Of a DNA stretch of 64,000 nucleotides, positions 10,166 to 21,498 are shown one piece after another. Under the pieces are notes generated by a model. The model was not told the DNA's origin, did no database searches, and saw nothing but the letters and a program-made list of their open reading frames with translations. Source of the DNA: Kudoa neothunni (lineage: Eukaryota > Cnidaria). Position 1 is the first letter of the stretch; each line of letters begins with the position of its first letter. A program made the position numbers and the translations under genes. The stretch lies in NCBI GenBank assembly GCA_964304625.1, contig OZ199838.1:7440001-7504000 (forward strand), in the 5' to 3' direction.

Positions 10166-10603
10166 TTAACAATGCCGTAATTTACTAAAGATATTTATTC
10201 ATCGACGATTGGAAAAAGACATAATTATATAGATTTTTACAATAAAACAAAATCTACAAAATATAAATATGTTTAATTATTCCTTGGAGAAAATTTAATT
10301 TGATCTCCACAGGAAAAAACCATTGATGTTGGTAGCAAGTCAAGTTGCTGGAAAAAAATAATTAAATCTTCAGGATGATCCTTGAAGTAACATAAGTCTA
10401 AAAAATTTAGGTTATCTAAATTTTCGTAATTGAAGATTGCAGGAAGCATATTCCGGAAAATGTAAACAGCCGGAACCCCGATTAGTACCGATGGCGGGTA
10501 ACCGGCGGACGCCGAAGGGGGAGGAATTGAACTTTAACCGATTGAATGTTATCTTTGGAAAAATTTCTCTCTTAAAAAAAACCCAAATTAATATAATTTA
10601 CTT

Positions 10604-11637
10604 GGCTAAACTGCAGTTTGGGGCGATTCTTCGGCAATTGTTGGATAAAGTCGTGCGCCGGTTTTTAAAATGGAGTTTTTAATAGACATTATGTTATTAG
10701 AAGACTTGTTTTTTTTAAATCCGATTTTAAAAAACTTTTTAACACGCTACAAAATTTGGGGCTGCTGCGAAAAGTTAAAAAGTGCAATAAATGCTCATCA
10801 GATATGTATCTGATAAATCAAAAAAATAAAGATAATTTGTAAGTATTTTTTTGCGGCGTTTGCAAAAAGAAATGTTCCATCAGAAATGGAACCTTTTTTG
10901 AGGGGTCACATTTATCGTTGTGGCAGATATTTTCCCTGATGTATTTTAATCTGAACGACATAAATATGTCATATAGAACAATATGTAGACAGCTGGACAT
11001 TGGTTCTGAGCACACCGTAATTGATTGGATGCAGTATATCCGAGAAATTTACTCTGAATACTTAGACTCCCATCGCGAAAAAATCGGTTCTTCTGGCTTA
11101 GTTGTTCAAATCGATGAGTCATTTATCTGCAGAAGAAAATACCATCGTGGAAGAATTTTGGTCAACCAGTCTTGTTGGAGGAATTGACAACAATGGCAAT
11201 ATTTTCCAGCAAATTACAGATGTTCGAGACAAACCTACGCTGGAAAATATCATCTTGAATAATGTTGAATTGGGCTCGATGATTTGGACGGATGGTTGGA
11301 AGGGATACAAGGATTTGTCCCTTATTGGTTATCAACACGAAGTTATGATCCATAAAGATGGCTTCAAAAGAATGGATGGAGTTCATACTAATCGCATCGA
11401 AGCCATTTGGGGACAGTGAAAAGAAAGTATCGCCACATCACCAACAAGAGGTCAGAATTGATGGGTTCTTACCTCTCAGAATATCATTTAAAAAGAAAAT
11501 TCATTATTGAAACTTTTAAAATATATATATTAACAATTAATGAATTATATCTCCATTGATAATGTATTATACATATTTTATTTTGCGCGACTATATCCAA
11601 CAATTGCCGAAGAATCGCCCCAAACTGCAGTTTAGCC
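10604..11637 (+). mobile_element. Merlin-1 DNA transposon
   Basis: A 1,034-bp element whose ends are perfect inverted repeats for about 43 bp (start GGCTAAACTGCAGTTTGG), then diverge slowly. It is flanked by the 9-bp duplication AATTTACTT at 10595-10603 and 11638-11646. Size, GG ends, 8-9-bp duplication and an IS1016/ISXO2-like transposase all fit Merlin. The good ends suggest recent movement. Confidence 0.93.
10670..11559 (+). pseudogene. Merlin (IS1016/ISXO2-like) transposase
   Basis: Encodes an N-terminal zinc ribbon (CNKC, then CGVCKKKC) and a DDE core: QIDESFICRRKYHRGR (first Asp near 11112), IWTDGWKGY (second, near 11280) and HTNRIEAIWG (Glu near 11400), ending in LMGSYLSEYHLKRKF typical of the family. 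The frame is broken in about four places: a T8 run near 10708, a stop near 10847, a frame change near 11165 and another near 11420. Since the inverted ends are perfect, either decay is recent or some breaks are homopolymer read errors. The start at 10670 is the first ATG inside the left end. Confidence 0.85.
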
Positions 11638-12433
11638 AATTTACTTTAAACTGGAACTAATTTAAATTTTCCATACTTAAATTGTTTATTTTGAATGTAT
11701 AAACACACTCAAATATTTACAACTAGCTCGAACTGCCCAGCGTTGCTTGGGGAAGATTTCGCCTAGAGGCATTTTTTAATAGCATTCAAAAAATATATTG
11801 AAATCTCGAATTAACCCATAGAAACAAAATAACTAAAAATTTCGTGGCTCGGCATCAACGCTAAACAAGTTAAGGTCAGCGTTGTATTTCCATTATAACG
11901 CTTCAATCAATGTAACTTTAACGTTCTCCACGAATTCGTTATTTATGAAACATAGATAGATTTTTTACTACATTGAAAACCATTAATAGAACTTATAAAA
12001 TATACTTATCAAGTCATATACTTTAAAACTCCGCAAATAAGGAGTGTGTTTAAACAGACACCCAAATAGAAACGCCAACCTTATATATATAAGGATAGAT
12101 AGAAGCAGTTAATGAACATATGATGGAGCATATAAAGGAGATAGTTAACTTCAACCGACCATAACCATGAAATAAGCAAGTGCTAATCCTATCGTTGAAC
12201 TCATTTAATCCGAAAAACAAACTTTAAATCGACAAAATCATTATTTCATAAATACTTTTTAGAAACTTTCGTAGTCCGAAAACAATTAAACGATTTTTTT
12301 AAATATCATAAATTTATAAAAATTTTATATATGGCTCTCTATAAGGAAAAAATTATTCGCACACGCGTACTTAGGGGCATACACACATACACACACAAAC
12401 AAACATACCGACAGTCCTCTTTTATATATTATA

Positions 12434-13939
12434 GGGTTTCCCGATCAAAGTGAGAACTTTTGCAATTAATGCAAGAAAGTTTCGATTAAATTGGTCGTAA
12501 TATAAAATAATTTTTATTTCGTTTATTGTTTAACTAACGGTAGCAACATTAGCTTCCATCCTTAACCTCCTCGGTATAATTTAAAAATGGGGGTTCCCCG
12601 ATTTTAACACGTGTTAGTTCCCGATCAAGTCAAGATTTAGCGTTTTTTGATTTACAAAGTAAATAACTATATTTAAATTATAATGAGTTTATTTAAAAAT
12701 ATATTATTTATATTTATTTCGCCGTAAACTTTTGATACTAGGATGGAACTAAACTCAGAAAATATCCGAAATAAAAAAATGATGTCTACTATCCCTGATG
12801 AAGATAGAGTTAAAATTATCAATAAATCACTCGAAGGAAAATCTACGAAACAAATATCTGAAGATCTTTCCATTAATTATAAGTCCGTTTGGAGAATCAT
12901 AAAAAATTATAACAAGAATGGTTGCATACGTATCCAGAACCGTGGTGGCGATAAAAAGTCAAAGTTGTCTCATGATCAAAAACGTGAAATTTTATCATGG
13001 GTTGACTCTGATTGTTTATTGAGGTTAAATGACATGAAAAGAATGATTCAGGAAAAATTTAATATTTCTGTGAGCCAAAGCACGGTTGACAGAATACTTC
13101 AAAATTTTCATTATACAATAAAATGTACTGTACCGATTCCTGAGCGGAGAAATTGTGTGTCTACAATCGAAACTAGATATACCTACGCAAAGGATTTTAG
13201 AAAATCTGAGCTGGACATGGAGGATAAAACATTTATCTTTATGGATGAAGTAGGGTTTGCTGTTGTTACGCGACCAAAAAGAAGACGGGCTGCTCGAGGT
13301 GCTTCTCCATATGTTTCTGTCTCGGCCGCAAGAAGCAGAAACATTTCAGTAGTGGCAGCCATGAATAAATATGGAATGATATTTCATAAAATTCACGATA
13401 AGGCGGTGAATGGAGAGGATTTTAAAAGTTGTCTAATTGAAATTAAGGAGGTATGTACTTTAAAAAACATTAATGATCCTATCTTTATTTTGGACAATGC
13501 GCGTATTCACCATTATAAAGGACTAAAAGACACTATAGACATGCTCAGACTCAAGTTATTCTTCTTGCCGCCATACTCCCCATTTCTGAATCCAATAGAA
13601 AATATATTTTCTGTCTGGAAAAATTTGTTAATAAGAGGAGAAGTCAAAAATGAAATGGAACTTAAGGGGTTAATCTCTGACAAATTTGATGAAATTACCT
13701 CTTACCATTGTGATGGCTTCTTCAGAAAAATGCCAAGGTATCTCCAAAAAGCTGAAAATAGGGAAATAATAAATCAGTAATATATTTTTATCCAGATATA
13801 TTTAAATATATATTGGTTATTATTATATTATTGAATAGTTTTTATGCGCAATTTAAGTCTAAGTTAATTAAAATGAGTCTCATTAATTGCAATAGTTCTC
13901 GGTTTGATTGCAACAATTCTCACTATGATCGGGAAACCC
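12434..13939 (+). mobile_element. Tc1-like transposon, apparently intact
   Basis: A 1,506-bp element flanked by TA (12432-12433 and 13940-13941). The ends start GGGTTTCCCGATCA on both sides and match for about 24 bp with one difference; a weaker inner match (TTGCAATTAATG) follows. Another copy of the motif TTCCCGATCAAG lies inside at about 12617, recalling the outer/inner transposase sites of Tc1 elements. It carries one uninterrupted transposase and is inserted in Helitron copy A. Confidence 0.93.
12743..13780 (+). CDS. Tc1/IS630-like transposase, DD34E
   Basis: A complete 345-residue protein of normal size for the family. N-terminal helix-turn-helix units (ISEDLSINYKSVWRIIKNYN and VSQSTVDRILQNFH) bind the inverted ends. 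The DDE_3 core shows the first Asp in FIFMDEVGF (about residue 167), the second in FILDNARIHH (about 250) and the Glu in PFLNPIENIFSVWK; 34 residues separate the second Asp from the Glu. It cuts and pastes at TA. All catalytic residues are present and the frame is clean, so the element may still be mobile or was until recently. Confidence 0.95.
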   Translation: MELNSENIRNKKMMSTIPDEDRVKIINKSLEGKSTKQISEDLSINYKSVWRIIKNYNKNGCIRIQNRGGDKKSKLSHDQKREILSWVDSDCLLRLNDMKRMIQEKFNISVSQSTVDRILQNFHYTIKCTVPIPERRNCVSTIETRYTYAKDFRKSELDMEDKTFIFMDEVGFAVVTRPKRRRAARGASPYVSVSAARSRNISVVAAMNKYGMIFHKIHDKAVNGEDFKSCLIEIKEVCTLKNINDPIFILDNARIHHYKGLKDTIDMLRLKLFFLPPYSPFLNPIENIFSVWKNLLIRGEVKNEMELKGLISDKFDEITSYHCDGFFRKMPRYLQKAENREIINQ

Positions 13940-13961
13940 TATATATTATATATATAAAGGA

Positions 13962-14395
13962 TTGTGATCTAGACTTAACCCTACTTTCAATTTTGTGATT
14001 AACGACGTTTTCCGGAAACCATGCCTGATATCATGCCCGGTCGCCTATGTGCATTTCTTGTATATATTTGATTGAGCACAGTAATTTTACTCCCGGAAAC
14101 TTTCAACGTTGTAAATACAATAGAAAATTATTTAGACCTACAATAACATGCATTTGGATGCAGATGTTTATAATATTTCATCGAAGGATGAATTACATCT
14201 TTTGCAATTTGTTCACTCTAGAGAAAACTTTTAAACGGCTAATACAGCTGCGTTATGAATAATTATTACAGGGATAACTTTTTGGGTCAATTGCGCAATA
14301 AAATAAGAAAATAATTGTGGGGTCAAAAATGATCCCCATGGGTACATACTGAATTTTTCGACTCACGGTCCTTCGACGGTCATGGGGTTGTTGAT
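13962..14395. other. Gene-free stretch between Helitron and MULE remnant
   Basis: No supported gene. It contains a palindrome GGGGTCAAAAATGATCCCC near 14320, similar in style to the subterminal palindromes of piggyBac elements in this window, but no TTAA-bounded end was found nearby. Confidence 0.4.
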
Positions 14396-14480
14396 ACTGG
14401 CTCGTAAAAATGCTTCATTAGTGAAAATCTTGCCAACAAATATGTCTTTGTATATAATCGATCAAAATACTCCTTTGGGT
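14396..14480 (+). repeat. 85-bp direct repeat, left copy
   Basis: Matches 15985-16056 with roughly ten differences. The right copy belongs to the start of the degraded gypsy element (protease region), so the left copy is a second fragment of the same family on the other side of the MULE remnant. Confidence 0.7.
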
Positions 14481-14499
14481 ATGGCGAAGGTTTCCGAGA

Positions 14500-15855
14500 T
14501 TTGTGCGCATCACACATGCGCGCAAGAATGAGTGGAAATATTGAAAATACTTTCACAATTTTAAAAACTCGAAAAAATAATGACATGATCCTACACAAAG
14601 ATTATTTCTACGTGAAGGGTCACCAAAAAAATCTATGTAAATACTGGAGATGCCAAATAAGGAAGTGTAGAGAGATTGCTAACTTCTCCCTTTGTTGACA
14701 TTGATTCCCTTACAGAAATTGGATTCCATAATCATATAATTGGTGATGAGGATATGTAAAGAAAATGTTTGAACAAAAAATAAGGAACACAACAGAAAAT
14801 ATGGTGTATCCAACGAGCAAAGTTTATTCCGTTGCTTCAACTGAAGAAAATATAAATAATATTCCTGTATGCTCTAAAAAGTCGATTTATAAAAATATAC
14901 AAAATATTCGTAAGCGACAAAATATCAAAACTATCCCAATTTCCGACTGATACAATGAATTAAACACAAACAGAAATGAATCCTTCTGTTTATATGACTC
15001 AGGATCAGAAGACAAGCACAGAATTATTATTTTCACGACAGAAAAAATTTTAATCCATTTGAGGAATTCAGATTATTGGATGGCGGATGGCACATTTAAT
15101 GTTGTCCCAAAAGAGTATTATCAATTGTACACTATCCATGGGGCTGTCTTCAACAATGTTTTTCCACTGGTGTATATTTTAATGAGTGGTAAATTATAGA
15201 AGAGTTACGAAAAGTTACTTAAAATTTTAGCAGAGAAAGGAAAAGTCTCGTCATCGAAGAACATAATTATTGATTTTGAATTGGCTGCATATAATGCTTT
15301 CAGAAAATTTTCGTCGAATTCAGTCCATTTTTGTTTGTTCCACTTTGGACAATGGTATATATCGTAAGGTACAAAAATTAGGTTGTTCGAAAGAGTATGA
15401 AACCGACGAAGATTTCAAATTATTTGTTAAATGCCTGACATCTCTTGCATTTGTTCCTCCTAATTCCATTCTTTATGAATTTGAGAAACTAAAAATAAAA
15501 TCAAAAAAATTCCATCCAAAATACCCATCAGTAGCATGGAACGCTTACGATCGAGTCCTAAACAATATTAAACTCACTTCAAATTCAGCGGAATTTTTTA
15601 TCGTCGTTTTTATTCACGCTTCGAGCAATTCCACATTGGAATACTCGTTTTTATTCAAAAACTGAAGGAACATCGGAGTATTGTAGAACAGGACATTTTA
15701 TTCCGAATTTGTAACCCAGACTCTGAATTATATGAAAATAAAATTAAAATTAAAAATGGAAATTTGAAAACAACAATTCAAGATTGTGAAAAATATTATG
15801 ATTTATTTTATTTAGAAGCATTGGCCAGTACATATAATTGGAAACTTCAATAGAT
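14500..15855 (+). pseudogene. FLYWCH-type MULE transposase remnant
   Basis: Fragments in order resemble MULE transposases with an N-terminal FLYWCH-like zinc finger. HKDYFYVKGHQKNLCKYWRC lies at about 14590-14650, and the catalytic domain starts DYWMADGTFNVVPKEYYQLYTIHG (near 15075, first Asp). IIIDFELAAYNAF is near 15265 and supplies the second Asp, and FHFGQW is near 15345. The C-terminal part continues to about 15855. Several stops and frame changes separate the pieces, so it is dead. No terminal inverted repeats were found. An 85-bp direct repeat of gypsy origin sits on both sides, so the MULE may have entered a gypsy copy. Confidence 0.75.
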
Positions 15856-15984
15856 TTAAAAATTATAAATTTCATAGTTTACGGTTTGTTCTGTAGTTAT
15901 ATACGTTAATTAAGTATGTGTTTTTATAATAATTGCGGTGCATGCGCATTTGGCAGTTTCTGGCAAACTTTCGCCACACGTGGT

Positions 15985-18900
15985 TCGTAAAAATGCTTCA
16001 CTAGTGAAAATCTTGCCAACAAATATAGCTCCGTATATAATCAATCAAAACACTCCCTTGTTACTCTAGCAGATGGTTCAATGTCTGAAATATTGGGAAT
16101 GCTGAATGCTACTATTCGTATTAACAATATTACTATGGAGTGCGATATATTTGTCATGAGATCTGTTGATAAAGATTTTATCATTTGTATGGAACTACTA
16201 AATAAGCTTGATTTTGAGTTAAAATTGCTTGGAAAGAATTTAACAGTTGATTCGAATGTGGATCCCTTTTTTTGTAATGATCTTCGATATGAGCGATATA
16301 ATCTTGTTTAAAAGATACTACTTTCTGAGCACCACGAAATAATTTATGACAAACAGAAGAAATTAAGAAGTGTCCCTAGAGTTAAACACGTCATAGAATT
16401 AAAAAATGACGCTCTACCCACAAAACAGATGTTGAGGCGGCGTGCTTTCTCCCAGCGTGCAGAAATACACAAACATATTCGACAATTACTCAATGATGAT
16501 ATAATCGAGGAATCTTCAAGCCCATGGACGTCGAACGTGATCCTTGTTAATAAAAAAGGGGGAGGAACCCGATTGTGTATTGATTATCGACAATTGAATG
16601 ATATGACCTTGAAAAACTCGTATCCTCTTCCACGTATCGATGAATTTTTACACAGCCATCACGGGTCGAAAATATTTTCAACCCTAGACTTGTCTTCTGG
16701 CTACCATCAAAAAGCAATGAAGAAAAACTCAATTGATAAAATGTCCTTTGTTAACCTGACGGACTGTACCAGTTCAAACGAATGCCGTTTGGGCTTTACA
16801 ACGCCCCGGCAACCTTTCAAAGGTTCGTGAACAATACACTTCGAAATGTTATTGGAAAGTTTAGTCTTGTGTACATGGACGACATCATTATATACAGCAG
16901 GAATGTTAATAACCATATTAAACATGCCAAACAAATCTTTAAGCTGTTGAGAGAGGCTGGTATGACAATAAAGCGAGAGAAATCGAAGCTTTGCACCAGT
17001 GAGGTGAAATTTCTTGGATATGTAATTTCCGAAAATGGTACCAAAATTGGCCCTGATAAACTAAAAGTAATAAAAAGCTGGCCTATTCCTGCGAACATGA
17101 AGGAATTGCAGCGATTTTGGGATTTGCCTCATACTCTATTGGCGCTTTGTCAAAAACTTCTCAGTGATTGCTACTACATTACGTCGACTAACACAAAAAC
17201 GTATTATGGGAGTGGAACGAAAAATGTAAAGCTGCTTTTTTGACAATAAAAGAATTACTTTCATCTGCACCAGTACTCGACTGTCCAGATTGGATCAAGC
17301 CGTTTATAGTTGACTGCAATGTCAGTAATGTAGCCATTGGATGTGCTCTTTCCCAAAATTGTAAAGGGGTAGAGAGGCTTATATATTTTTCTAGTAAAGC
17401 CCTATCTAAACCCAAATCTAAATATACTACCAGAAGGAAAGAATTATTAGACATTACATGGGCGTTAGAATGATTTGGCCCATATATCTTTGGACAGAAG
17501 TTCACAATTCGAACCGATCATAGCAGTCTGGTATGGCTGACTAGTTTTAAAAACCTACAGGGCATTTGGCAAGGTGGTTTAAGAAACTCTGTGAATTCCG
17601 ATTCACAGTTGAACGCCGTAAAGGAACTTCTCACGCTAATGCAGATTCGCCTTTAAGATTAACGTCGTTGAGCTTCATACATTCCCCAAGCGTACATTCG
17701 AATATCGTTGAAGCACAAAAGAATGATTCTGAAATTGTTAATGTCAAAACACTTATACAGTCAAACAACGCTCAAAAACTAAACATTAAGAAGATTAACT
17801 CAAATACACTTAAAATTTTGTTGAGTATACTAAACGTGCTTGTGGTGGGGAATAGTGTACTCTATAGAATATCACAAGAAATAAACTCAAACAATAAAAG
17901 AACTATAATTCCAAAATCGCTCGTCCCTGATATAATCAATGACTGCCACCAGACAAGTCATTTGGGCTCGGAGAAAAATGTTATCGACCCTTAGAAAGTT
18001 CTGTGAGTGGCCAATTCAAACAAAAGATATTATAAATTGGTGCTCTTCCTGCTTTGTTTGTTGTAGGCACAATCGACCAAAATCTCCGATGAAACTGGTG
18101 GAGAATAAAATATTAACCAAATACCCTCTAGGAAAAATCGGACCCAATATTGTGTCCTCTATCATAGTCACATCAAAAAAACCGTTTTATATTAGTTATT
18201 TGTGACTACTTTACAAAATTTATTGAAGCATACCCCATACCATAGCTAATCAACATGCATCTACGATGGTTGAAAAATTGATAACAGAGTTCATATGTCG
18301 CTACGGAATACCCGATTCTATACATACTGACAGAGGTGGCTGTTTCGAATCAATCCTCACGAAAGAAATTACTAATTACTTCGGCATAATTAAGACTAAG
18401 ACCACCGCCTATTACCCTCAATCAAATGGCCTCGTAGAAAGGTTCAATAAAACGATGATCGATATGCTATCAAAAACTATGAAATCAGAGAGAGATTGGG
18501 ATAAACACTTACAATTCGTACTTATGGCATATAGAGCATCTATACATAAGACCACAAAATTTACACCTAATAAATTGATGTTTGGAGGCGGTTTAAAAAC
18601 AATAATGAATTTTGAAAAACCACAAAAAGTAAGTTCATATAATAAGTGTGTGAAGGATATGAATGAGTCCATCAAAAAGTCAACGTCTTTTGTCCGTAAT
18701 CTAAATAAAAGTTTAGAAGAACAACAAAACTCAACACATCATAAATGTTTTACTGAAGGTGATATGATGTGGTTTAGGAAACACATAAGAAAAAACAAGC
18801 TTGATGGGTATTGGCATGGGCCTCACAAAGTTGTAAAAAAAGAACACAGAAAATGTATATCCTGTCGATATAAATGGAAAATTCGAAAAAATAAATCAAT

Positions 18901-19155
18901 ACCATTTGAAGCTACAAGTGCAAAACTTTTACTTGATCCCAGCGTCGATACGAGACATCTCACGCAATACGAACGATAATACGTGAAATCCCATTAAAAC
19001 ATTGGAAAGACCAACCAGTGTAGACAATGTCCCACTTGTTAGACGTTCATCGAGGACAAAAAAGAAACCACGTTGGTTCAAAGACTATGTTTCCAATGAG
19101 GACATTGCCTATCCAGAGGAGGGGGAGTAATATCAGTTCTCCACATTATTACATA
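15985..19155 (+). mobile_element. Degraded Ty3/gypsy element
   Basis: A broken gypsy-type element on the plus strand. Parts in order: protease region (about 15995-16310), reverse transcriptase with YMDDIIIYS near 16875 (about 16370-17160), RNase H (about 17240-17560), zinc-binding region (about 17940-18080) and integrase core (about 18270-18700), then a tail. A purine-rich tract at 19115-19129 probably marks the start of the 3' LTR, which the Tigger element at 19156 interrupts. No 5' LTR was recognised. It carries several breaks and is much older than the element at 1463-6201, from which it differs in sequence. Confidence 0.85.
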
Positions 19156-20788
19156 CGGTGACTTATGGGTCGTGCGTAATCAAAAGGGAAATCAAAGTCA
19201 TTACGCACCATACATAACTTTGCGCATACGAAATGAACAAAAATTAAAAATAATACGTAATATTTTCGCTAACTAGCGTACTTGACTACTGTTGCTTTTA
19301 AAGTAATTTGTAATTCAGCTTTTCCTAAAATTATATCGTCGAATTTTGTTATTTGCTTTAACATTTGTGGGCTTTCTGTTTTAAAATATCTCCTTATACA
19401 GGACAAATATTTAAACATATCTTTATCAGAAACGGGAACAGCTTCAATAGAATCATTATCAGACTCTGCTTCTATCCTATCATGTTGTGAAAGAATATTA
19501 GTATTATCGTTATCCACTTCATCAGCAGTACAAACTTCTGGATTTCTAGTGATTATATTGACTTCTTCTTCCATCATTTCTTTTAATTCGATGGTTGGAT
19601 TTTCATTTGCTGTGAGAGTTTCTAACTCTTCTTGGCATGGGGAAAAAATGACTTCCTAATACAATTTACAATTGTTTCGGTTTTTACATGATCTCATGAA
19701 TTCTTCAACAGAAACATCGCCTCCAAAATGTTGGGTAATTCGCATTTTGTCGATCCAGCTTCCACGCTCTGTATAAGAGGCTCCATTAAATGTTTCTTAT
19801 AAATTACTTTAACATTGTTGATTATCCCTTGGTCAAGAGGTTGCAAAACGCTAGTAGCATTGGGCGGAAAAAAACATAAAGTAATTTTGGAAAGGTTCAA
19901 ATTAGGGTGTGAGGGACAGTTGTCAAGAAAAAGCAAAATTTTTCTTTTGGACATAATTAATTTCTTGTTCCACCTAATGAGGAACTGGGAAAATATTTTC
20001 TCTGTAATCCAAGCGTTAGTGTTTGCTTCATAATTCAACGGCAGCTTTTTAATTGATCCAAAATAACGGGGCGCTGAAAACTTACCTATTATTAATGGGT
20101 CTAATTTTTTCCCGAGCATAGAGCAGGTAAATAAAGCAGTTGTTCTTTTTTTTTATTATTTTCACCCATTTTTATTTACCTCGTTAGCGAATACACATCC
20201 TCTACCCACGCAAGGTAGATGACACATAAAAATATTAATAACTTTTTCGTTGCTGATAATACAAACCTGTTTCGTCCGTATTGAAAATATCCTTAGGCTA
20301 CCAGTTCTTAAAGATTTCGCTTAAATTGGTTTTCCGTTCCTCGATGACAATATTGTTTACACTTTTAGATTCGCCGAAAAATGTATTACGAGAGATATTA
20401 AATCTTTTTATTAAGTCATAAAACCAGTCAGTAGATAAAGGTGTTTCCTTTGAGGCATCATCGAGGAATTCACTGGCTTTATTGATGATAACTTCTTGAG
20501 AAAGTTCTATATTTTTCACTCGATGATCAATATCTGTATGTTCTCCTTTCTTAAGAGTTTTTCTTAATTTGGAAACAATACCGTCGTTATAGAACTTAAG
20601 CAACTTGTCTTTATTGTTTAGGATAGTATTCAAGGTAGATCTTGCTTTTACGTCGAAGGCCCTCATTGTTTCCAATTTGGCGTTTGGTTTATTCGATATA
20701 TTTTCATAGTGTTTGATAATTCCTACTTTTTTCGATATGGTTGAAATTTTTTTTTGTTAGCTACCGACGCACCACCCATAAGTCACGG
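19156..20788 (-). mobile_element. pogo/Tigger-like DNA transposon
   Basis: A 1,633-bp element flanked by TA (19154-19155 and 20789-20790). Its ends are 23-bp inverted repeats built around GTGACTTATGGGT with a few mismatches. The interior is a pogo-type transposase on the minus strand. It lies about 25 bp past the purine-rich tract of the degraded gypsy element, so it probably entered that element's 3' LTR. Confidence 0.85.
19269..20740 (-). pseudogene. pogo/Tigger transposase (CENP-B-like)
   Basis: Minus-strand fragments in order: an N-terminal psq/CENP-B-type helix-turn-helix (KVGIIKHYENISNKP ... RSTLNTILNNKDKLL), a second CENP-B-type DNA-binding domain (about 20300-20560) and a DDE_1 catalytic core. 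The core has FNTDETGLYY (first Asp, near 20275), LLFLDNCPSHPN (second, near 19935) and SVLQPLDQGIINNVK (third, near 19850), followed by an acidic C-terminal tail to 19269. Two or more frame changes and stops, notably around 20130-20280 and near 19690, make it inactive. The family is known for TA insertion and for giving rise to domesticated genes, but nothing here suggests domestication. Confidence 0.85.
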
Positions 20789-20790
20789 TA

Positions 20791-21494
20791 TAATATTTGG
20801 TCGGCGCATGCGCAAACATTGTGTTATTAAGTGGTGTTTGGTATATCTAGCGCTGCATCTAAGCAGCTCAACAAGTATCGTTTGGATGTAGAAAGGTTGC
20901 TCATTTACATATGTAGAGTTAAAAATTTTCGCGACAGCAATACTCGCACGCTACAATGTATGATACAGTAAAAAGCCGACTTTCGGTAGTGATCGTTTCG
21001 GATATGCACAAAGGAGTTTAACGGAACATATTTTTAAATTCAAAATTTGTCTGCGGGTCATAGGTTCCCGACCCCTGCTTTAGCCACATATTCGTGAATA
21101 GTAGAGCGTTGTTTGCACTAATTCATTGTGGTTAAGAATTATTTAATTTAGGATCAAAATAACCTCATTGATAACCGCGCAGTCGTTTGCCAGCAGTCCT
21201 GGAGATTACGAGGGAAATATAATAATTTATTGGATGATTATTAGAAAGGATTCTCTCAATAGTAGAACCTCATATTTTGTTAATTTACTTTAATGACTAA
21301 TATTAGTGCATAATAAGGCATTCTGTTTGTATGACTTGAAAGTTAAATTTTTTGTATTAATGTTACTACATCTGGGAAAATAAATTAAAAATTTCGCTAT
21401 ATCAAACCTTTGATGAATTGAACCTGCTGAACTTACGTCAATTTTCTTTTATCGGACCTAGTTTTTGTAGCAAGGCTTTAATAACGGACACTTT
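20791..21494. other. Gene-free stretch with a hAT-like end
   Basis: No supported coding region. Its first part may continue the interrupted LTR of the degraded gypsy. Near 21050-21073 the sequence ends GACCCCTG, which read on the minus strand is CAGGGGTCGGGAACC, the typical terminus of hAT elements and hAT MITEs; the partner end was not found. Confidence 0.45.
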
Positions 21495-21498
21495 TTAA

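Larger units (their letters stand above)
7147..10539. mobile_element. Element X: non-autonomous transposon with 60-bp inverted ends and 9-bp duplication
   Basis: The ends 7147-7206 and 10480-10539 are inverted copies (start GGTTAAAGTTCA) with three differences in about 60 bp, all transitions. They are flanked by the perfect 9-bp direct repeat GATTGAATG at 7138-7146 and 10540-10548. The left copy of that repeat contains the stop codon of piggyBac-1, so X inserted there. Without the nested piggyBac-2 the element is about 1 kb of AT-rich DNA with no visible transposase. The GG start and 9-bp duplication match Merlin, one of which lies 56 bp away, but MULEs also make 9-bp duplications, so the superfamily is inferred. 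Confidence 0.8.
11723..13961 (-). mobile_element. Helitron-like element copy A, split by a Tc1 transposon
   Basis: On the minus strand this begins TCCTTTATATATA after a host A (13962) and ends with a hairpin (CCCAAGCAACGCTGGG) and CTAG before a host T (11722). That is the A|TC...CTAG|T pattern of Helitrons, which move by rolling-circle replication without target duplication. Removing the nested Tc1 element leaves about 730 bp with no Rep/helicase gene, so it is non-autonomous. It matches copy B at 29844-31022 but lacks an internal block of roughly 400 bp. The 5' end is split about 20 bp from its tip. Confidence 0.75.

Noticed and set aside
14380-14598. Minus-strand frame over the left direct repeat
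   Set aside because: It is the complement of the gypsy-derived repeat and the FLYWCH-like segment.
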